DNA from: Solirubrobacteraceae bacterium
GTDB taxonomy: Bacteria; Actinomycetota; Thermoleophilia; Solirubrobacterales; Solirubrobacteraceae
NCBI GenBank assembly: GCA_025928415.1
Contig: JAICJK010000082.1
Span: forward strand, 1 to 8,393
Direction of reading: 5' to 3'
DNA: 8,393 bases
Shown here: one piece after another, positions 6,443 to 8,393 of the stretch
How positions within the stretch are numbered: the stretch's first letter is position 1
How the letters are laid out: each line of letters opens with the position of its first letter
Program-made: the position numbers and the translations under genes
Notes under the pieces: model-generated
Seen by the model: the letters and a program-made list of their open reading frames with translations, nothing else
Told to the model about the DNA's origin: nothing
Database searches by the model: none

Positions 6443-6712
6443 ATGCTGCGAATCCCGGCGGCCCTGTCCGAAGACGACCTCGAGCGCCAGCTCCTGCGCC
6501 GCAGCGTCGGCGCGCTCACGGCCGGGCGCCACGAGTGCGCGGACTGCGGCCGCACGCCGCTGGTGGGCGAGCACGTCCACCGCTACCAGCGCGGCGACGT
6601 CGTCTGCGAGCTGTGCCGCTCCGGCCGCCGTGCCGCCCCGGTCTCCTCGGACCTCGTGCGGCACTTCGAGCGCGGCCAGACCGTGCGCCGCCGCCCGCGC
6701 CTGGCCGCGTAA
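6443..6712 (+). CDS. Small four-cysteine zinc-ribbon-like protein, function unknown
   Basis: The 89-aa basic protein contains one likely zinc site: HECADCGRTPLVGEHVHRY followed by VVCELCRSGRR, giving Cys32, Cys35, Cys55 and Cys58 (two C-x2-C knuckles 19 residues apart). The N-terminal stretch is probably helical (SEDDLERQLLRRSVGAL), and the tail is Arg-rich. Such a treble-clef or ribbon fold could bind nucleic acid or protein. I recognise the type as a conserved actinobacterial hypothetical but cannot name a function. The ATG at 6443 is the only plausible start and has no good Shine-Dalgarno. It is divergent from the zinc-ribbon/FHA gene, so two unrelated-looking four-cysteine proteins share one control region. 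A repeat cluster begins three bases after its stop. Confidence 0.75.
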   Translation: MLRIPAALSEDDLERQLLRRSVGALTAGRHECADCGRTPLVGEHVHRYQRGDVVCELCRSGRRAAPVSSDLVRHFERGQTVRRRPRLAA

Positions 6713-6714
6713 CG

Positions 6715-6794
6715 GGCAGATTCGCCTGGCGGCTCATCTGCTGGGGACGAACCCGGCAGATTCGCCTGGCGGCTCATCTGTTGGGGACGAATCC
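6715..6794 (+). repeat. 40-bp direct tandem repeat, two copies (38/40 identical)
   Basis: Unit 1 is 6715-6754 and unit 2 is 6755-6794. They differ only at 6741/6781 (C/T) and 6752/6792 (C/T). Each unit contains a type A imperfect palindrome (6717-6740 and 6757-6780): outer arms CAGAT / ATCTG, a TC/TC mismatch, and inner arms GCC / GGC around TGGC. Each then has the left arm of a type B palindrome (GGACGAA). The array starts right after the stop of the four-cysteine gene. The period is not a multiple of three, and no real reading frame uses it. The near-identity implies recent duplication or homogenisation. Confidence 0.95.
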
Positions 6795-6817
6795 GGCCCG
6801 GGGGGCCGTCTTCGTCC
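6785..6817 (+). repeat. Type B imperfect palindrome closing the repeat array
   Basis: The outer arms are GGACGAA / TTCGTCC (7 bp), then a TC/TC mismatch, inner arms CGGCCC / GGGCCG (6 bp) and a GGG loop. It shares its first 13 bases with the minus-strand palindrome at 5614-5642. It could serve as a terminator after the four-cysteine gene; no T-run follows. Confidence 0.75.
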
Positions 6818-6850
6818 GGCCTGGGAGGGACGCGTCTGGCAGGGAGCCAA

Positions 6851-6856
6851 TAGAGT
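6851..6856 (+). promoter_or_regulatory. -10 element for the SRPBCC gene
   Basis: TAGAGT lies eight bases before the ATG at 6865, the spacing expected for a leaderless transcript. No Shine-Dalgarno lies between it and the ATG. The -35 region (around 6828-6833) is weak. Confidence 0.4.
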
Positions 6857-6864
6857 CGCCCGGC

Positions 6865-7383
6865 ATGGATCCGGTCCACGCCAGCGTGCTGATCTCGCGC
6901 CCGCCGCGCGAGGTCTTCGAGTACCTCGCCGACGTCGCCAACCACCCGGAGTTCACCGACCACTTCACCGCCGACTGGCGGCTCACGCGCGAGGACACCT
7001 ACGGCCTCGGCGCGGGGGCGCGGTTCCGCTTCCGGCAGCGCTTCAACCGCGTCCCGTGGATCGACCAGACGATCGTGGAGCTCGAGGCCCCGCGGCGGCT
7101 CGTGCTGGTCGGGCGCACCGGCAAGTTCAACCGCATCCGGACCGTCACTCAGTACGACCTCGAGGCCGCCGCGGGCGGCGGAACGCAGGTGTCCGTCAGC
7201 TACGAGACCGAGCCGAAGTACCCGTCCGACCGGCTGCTCGAGTCGCGCCGCTTCCACCGGCGGGGCTGGGGCCGGGCGCTGCGCCGCCTGCGCACCATCC
7301 TGGAGGAGGACCGCGACCGCGGCCCCCGTGCCACGATCGCCGGCGGGCCCCGCAAGCCGGCGACCGGTTCGCCCATCCGATGA
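6865..7383 (+). CDS. SRPBCC (START/polyketide-cyclase-like) domain protein
   Basis: The 172-aa cytoplasmic protein has the SRPBCC helix-grip layout. The first strand and helix read VHASVLISRPPREVFEYLADVANHPEFTD (4-32), the typical 'I-x-A-P-x-x-V-F-x-x-L-x-D-x-x-N-x-P-x-W' opening of the family. Antiparallel strands follow: GARFRFRQRF, IDQTIVELEAPRRLVLVG, FNRIRTVTQYDLEA and TQVSVSYETEP. A long C-terminal helix, GWGRALRRLRTILEED (134-149), covers the cavity. Members bind hydrophobic ligands or act as cyclases or coenzyme-like factors; the ligand here cannot be told. The tail after residue 150 is basic and disordered. I chose the ATG at 6865 because it starts exactly at the domain and follows a -10-like TAGAGT. 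The open frame itself extends further upstream into the repeats. It may share a transcript with the following lipoprotein. Confidence 0.85.
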   Translation: MDPVHASVLISRPPREVFEYLADVANHPEFTDHFTADWRLTREDTYGLGAGARFRFRQRFNRVPWIDQTIVELEAPRRLVLVGRTGKFNRIRTVTQYDLEAAAGGGTQVSVSYETEPKYPSDRLLESRRFHRRGWGRALRRLRTILEEDRDRGPRATIAGGPRKPATGSPIR

Positions 7384-7384
7384 G

Positions 7385-7390
7385 TAATCT
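7385..7390 (+). promoter_or_regulatory. -10 element for the lipoprotein gene
   Basis: TAATCT lies seven bases before the ATG at 7398, just after the SRPBCC stop. It supports 7398 as a leaderless start over the in-frame ATG at 7380. Confidence 0.35.
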
Positions 7391-7397
7391 GCGGCCG

Positions 7398-7952
7398 ATG
7401 AAGCACCGCCTGGCCCTGGTTGCCGCGCTGCTGGTCGCCGTCACCGGCCTCAGCGCGTGCGGCTCGCACTCCCCGGAGAACCGGGCGGACTCGGAGGGCT
7501 CCTACTTCACGGTCGGCGACCTCAAGTACCAGGTCCAGATCTCGCGCCAGCTCAACCCGACCGACCTGGAGGACCGCGAGTACCTGTCGGGCCTGAGCCC
7601 CGCCGACCTCCAGCTCGCGCCCGACGAGACGTTCTTCGGGGTCTTCATGCGCGTCGAGAACGAGACCAAGCACCCGATCGCCGCAGCCGACGACTTCACG
7701 ATCACCGACACCCAGGGCAACCGGTTCCAGCCGGTGGCGCTGAACAACAGCTTCGCCTACCGGGCGGTGCCGATCGACGCGGACGGCGGGACGGAGCCCA
7801 ACGCGATCGAGCCCGCGCACTACGCCCCCACGCAGGGCAAGCTGGTGTTGTTCAAGCTGCCCAACGCCTCGCTGGACAACCGCCCGCTGGTGCTCACGAT
7901 CCGCGCGCAGAACGGCCACTTCCGCGAGGGCGAGGTCACGCTCGACGTCTGA
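7398..7952 (+). CDS. Secreted lipoprotein of DUF4352/immunoprotective-like type
   Basis: The 184-aa protein has a lipoprotein signal peptide: basic MKHR, a hydrophobic core LALVAALLVAVTGL, and the lipobox LSAC with Cys21 as the lipidation site. The mature domain (about 35-184) reads YFTVGDLKYQVQISRQLNP, then FFGVFMRVENETKHPIAAADDFTITDTQGNRFQPV, and ends LVLTIRAQNGHFREGEVTLDV. A 'xxVxVxNxTxxPxxxxxxxFxxxDxxGxxF' core of this kind is typical of extracellular beta-sandwich proteins such as DUF4352. The role is unknown; display on the outer face of the membrane is likely. An in-frame ATG at 7380 (ATGA overlap with the SRPBCC stop) adds six residues and also leaves a workable signal peptide. I prefer 7398 because of the upstream TAATCT and the cleaner n-region, but coupling from 7380 is possible. 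Confidence 0.85.
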   Translation: MKHRLALVAALLVAVTGLSACGSHSPENRADSEGSYFTVGDLKYQVQISRQLNPTDLEDREYLSGLSPADLQLAPDETFFGVFMRVENETKHPIAAADDFTITDTQGNRFQPVALNNSFAYRAVPIDADGGTEPNAIEPAHYAPTQGKLVLFKLPNASLDNRPLVLTIRAQNGHFREGEVTLDV

Positions 7953-7960
7953 CGTGAGGC

Positions 7961-7978
7961 CGGGCCGTCCCCGGCCCG
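7961..7978. terminator. GC hairpin between lipoprotein and convergent PBP gene
   Basis: The inverted repeat is CGGGCCG / CGGCCCG (7 bp) with a 4-base TCCC loop, in the 34-bp gap between two convergent stops. Its position suggests a shared bidirectional terminator. No T-run is present. Confidence 0.5.
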
Positions 7979-7986
7979 CCCCGGGC

Positions 7987-8393
7987 TCAGCGCTTGAGCA
8001 TCGCGCGCAGCACCTCGCGCGCGACGGGCGCCGCGGTGTCGCCGCCCGCGCCGGCGCGGACGAGCAGCACGCCGACGGCCGCCCGCGGGTGCCCGTCCCC
8101 GGCCGGCGCGTAGGCGGCGAACCAGGCGTCGGTGTCCGTCGGGTCGTCGGTGGACTGGTCCGGCGCGCAGGCCGGCGCGCCGCCCGGCTGGTCGGTGTCG
8201 GTCGGCGGCTGGCACTTCTGCGTGGTCCGCAGCTCGGCCGTGCCGGTCTTGCCCGCCACCCGGACGCCGGGCAGCGCCGCCGCCGTCCCGGTCCCGTGTC
8301 GCACGACCCCGAGCATGAGCTTCTCCACCGTCCGCGCGACCGCGGGCGAGGTCGCCCTCGGCGGTACCGGGGCCGGCGCGTCGCCCGGCCCGG
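7987..8393 (-). CDS. Penicillin-binding protein transpeptidase, C-terminal part (gene runs off right edge)
   Basis: About 135 codons are visible, and the frame is open to the window edge. So the Met/GTG near 8328 is internal and not a start. TSPAVARTVEKLMLGVVRHGTGTAAALPGVRVAGKTGTAEL carries the third active-site box of penicillin-binding transpeptidases (KTGTA) in its usual setting. TDAWFAAYAP follows, as in class B PBPs such as PbpA and FtsI. These enzymes cross-link peptidoglycan outside the membrane. The SxxK and SxN boxes lie outside the window. Between KTGTAEL and TDAWF is a Pro/Thr/Asp-rich insert of about 35 residues containing two cysteines 13 residues apart (QKCQPP and PACAPD); these could form a disulfide in the periplasm-like space. 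The protein ends REVLRAMLKR. It is convergent with the lipoprotein gene. PbpA versus another class B member cannot be settled from this part. Confidence 0.9.
   Translation of the reverse strand, partial: GPGDAPAPVPPRATSPAVARTVEKLMLGVVRHGTGTAAALPGVRVAGKTGTAELRTTQKCQPPTDTDQPGGAPACAPDQSTDDPTDTDAWFAAYAPAGDGHPRAAVGVLLVRAGAGGDTAAPVAREVLRAMLKR

Noticed and set aside
6715..6817. CRISPR array
   Set aside because: Only two direct copies with no spacers between them, no Cas genes, and the units are palindromic elements, not repeat-spacer units.
6370..6864. Upstream extension of the SRPBCC frame
   Set aside because: It overlaps the four-cysteine gene in another frame and runs through the tandem repeats. 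The domain starts exactly at the ATG at 6865.

Overview
The window is very GC-rich and densely packed, with almost every third codon position G or C. It holds a lysA-hom-thrC-thrB biosynthetic cluster, a class B penicillin-binding protein C-terminus, and zinc-ribbon and FHA proteins of an actinobacterial style. This fits a high-GC actinobacterium. The class Thermoleophilia (Solirubrobacterales-like) is my best guess from protein style, but no rRNA is present and I could not run a search. All genes look chromosomal and housekeeping or conserved-hypothetical. I see no insertion sequence transposase, phage gene, CRISPR array, tRNA or rRNA.

Layout, left to right. (1) The first ~90 codons of an alpha/beta hydrolase on the minus strand run off the left edge. 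They start only 23 bp from the divergent lysA. (2) Bases 293-4733 hold four plus-strand genes in close succession: diaminopimelate decarboxylase (lysA), homoserine dehydrogenase with an ACT domain (hom), threonine synthase (thrC) and homoserine kinase (thrB). Together they cover the last step to lysine and the steps from aspartate semialdehyde to threonine. hom overlaps lysA by 8 bp. hom and thrC are separated by an odd 64-bp segment carrying two hairpins and a 23-codon mini-ORF. thrB ends 6 bp before a convergent gene. (3) On the minus strand lie an orphan ParA/MinD-type ATPase (4740-5546) and, upstream of it, a zinc-ribbon/FHA protein (5676-6257). (4) Divergent from the FHA gene are a small four-cysteine protein (6443-6712), a repeat cluster, a SRPBCC-fold protein (6865-7383) and a lipoprotein (7398-7952), all on plus. 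(5) The right edge holds the C-terminal part of a penicillin-binding transpeptidase on minus.

Two non-coding signals stand out. The first is a family of imperfect palindromes found downstream of two different genes, in the same orientation relative to each gene. They share a 2x2 internal mismatch (TC/TC on the gene-sense strand, GA/GA on the other) and show compensatory changes in their stems. One copy is tandemly duplicated as a 40-bp unit. The second is a recurring -10-like hexamer (TANNNT) 7-8 bases before ATG, seen at thrB, the SRPBCC gene and the lipoprotein, usually without a good Shine-Dalgarno. This suggests that leaderless transcripts are common here.
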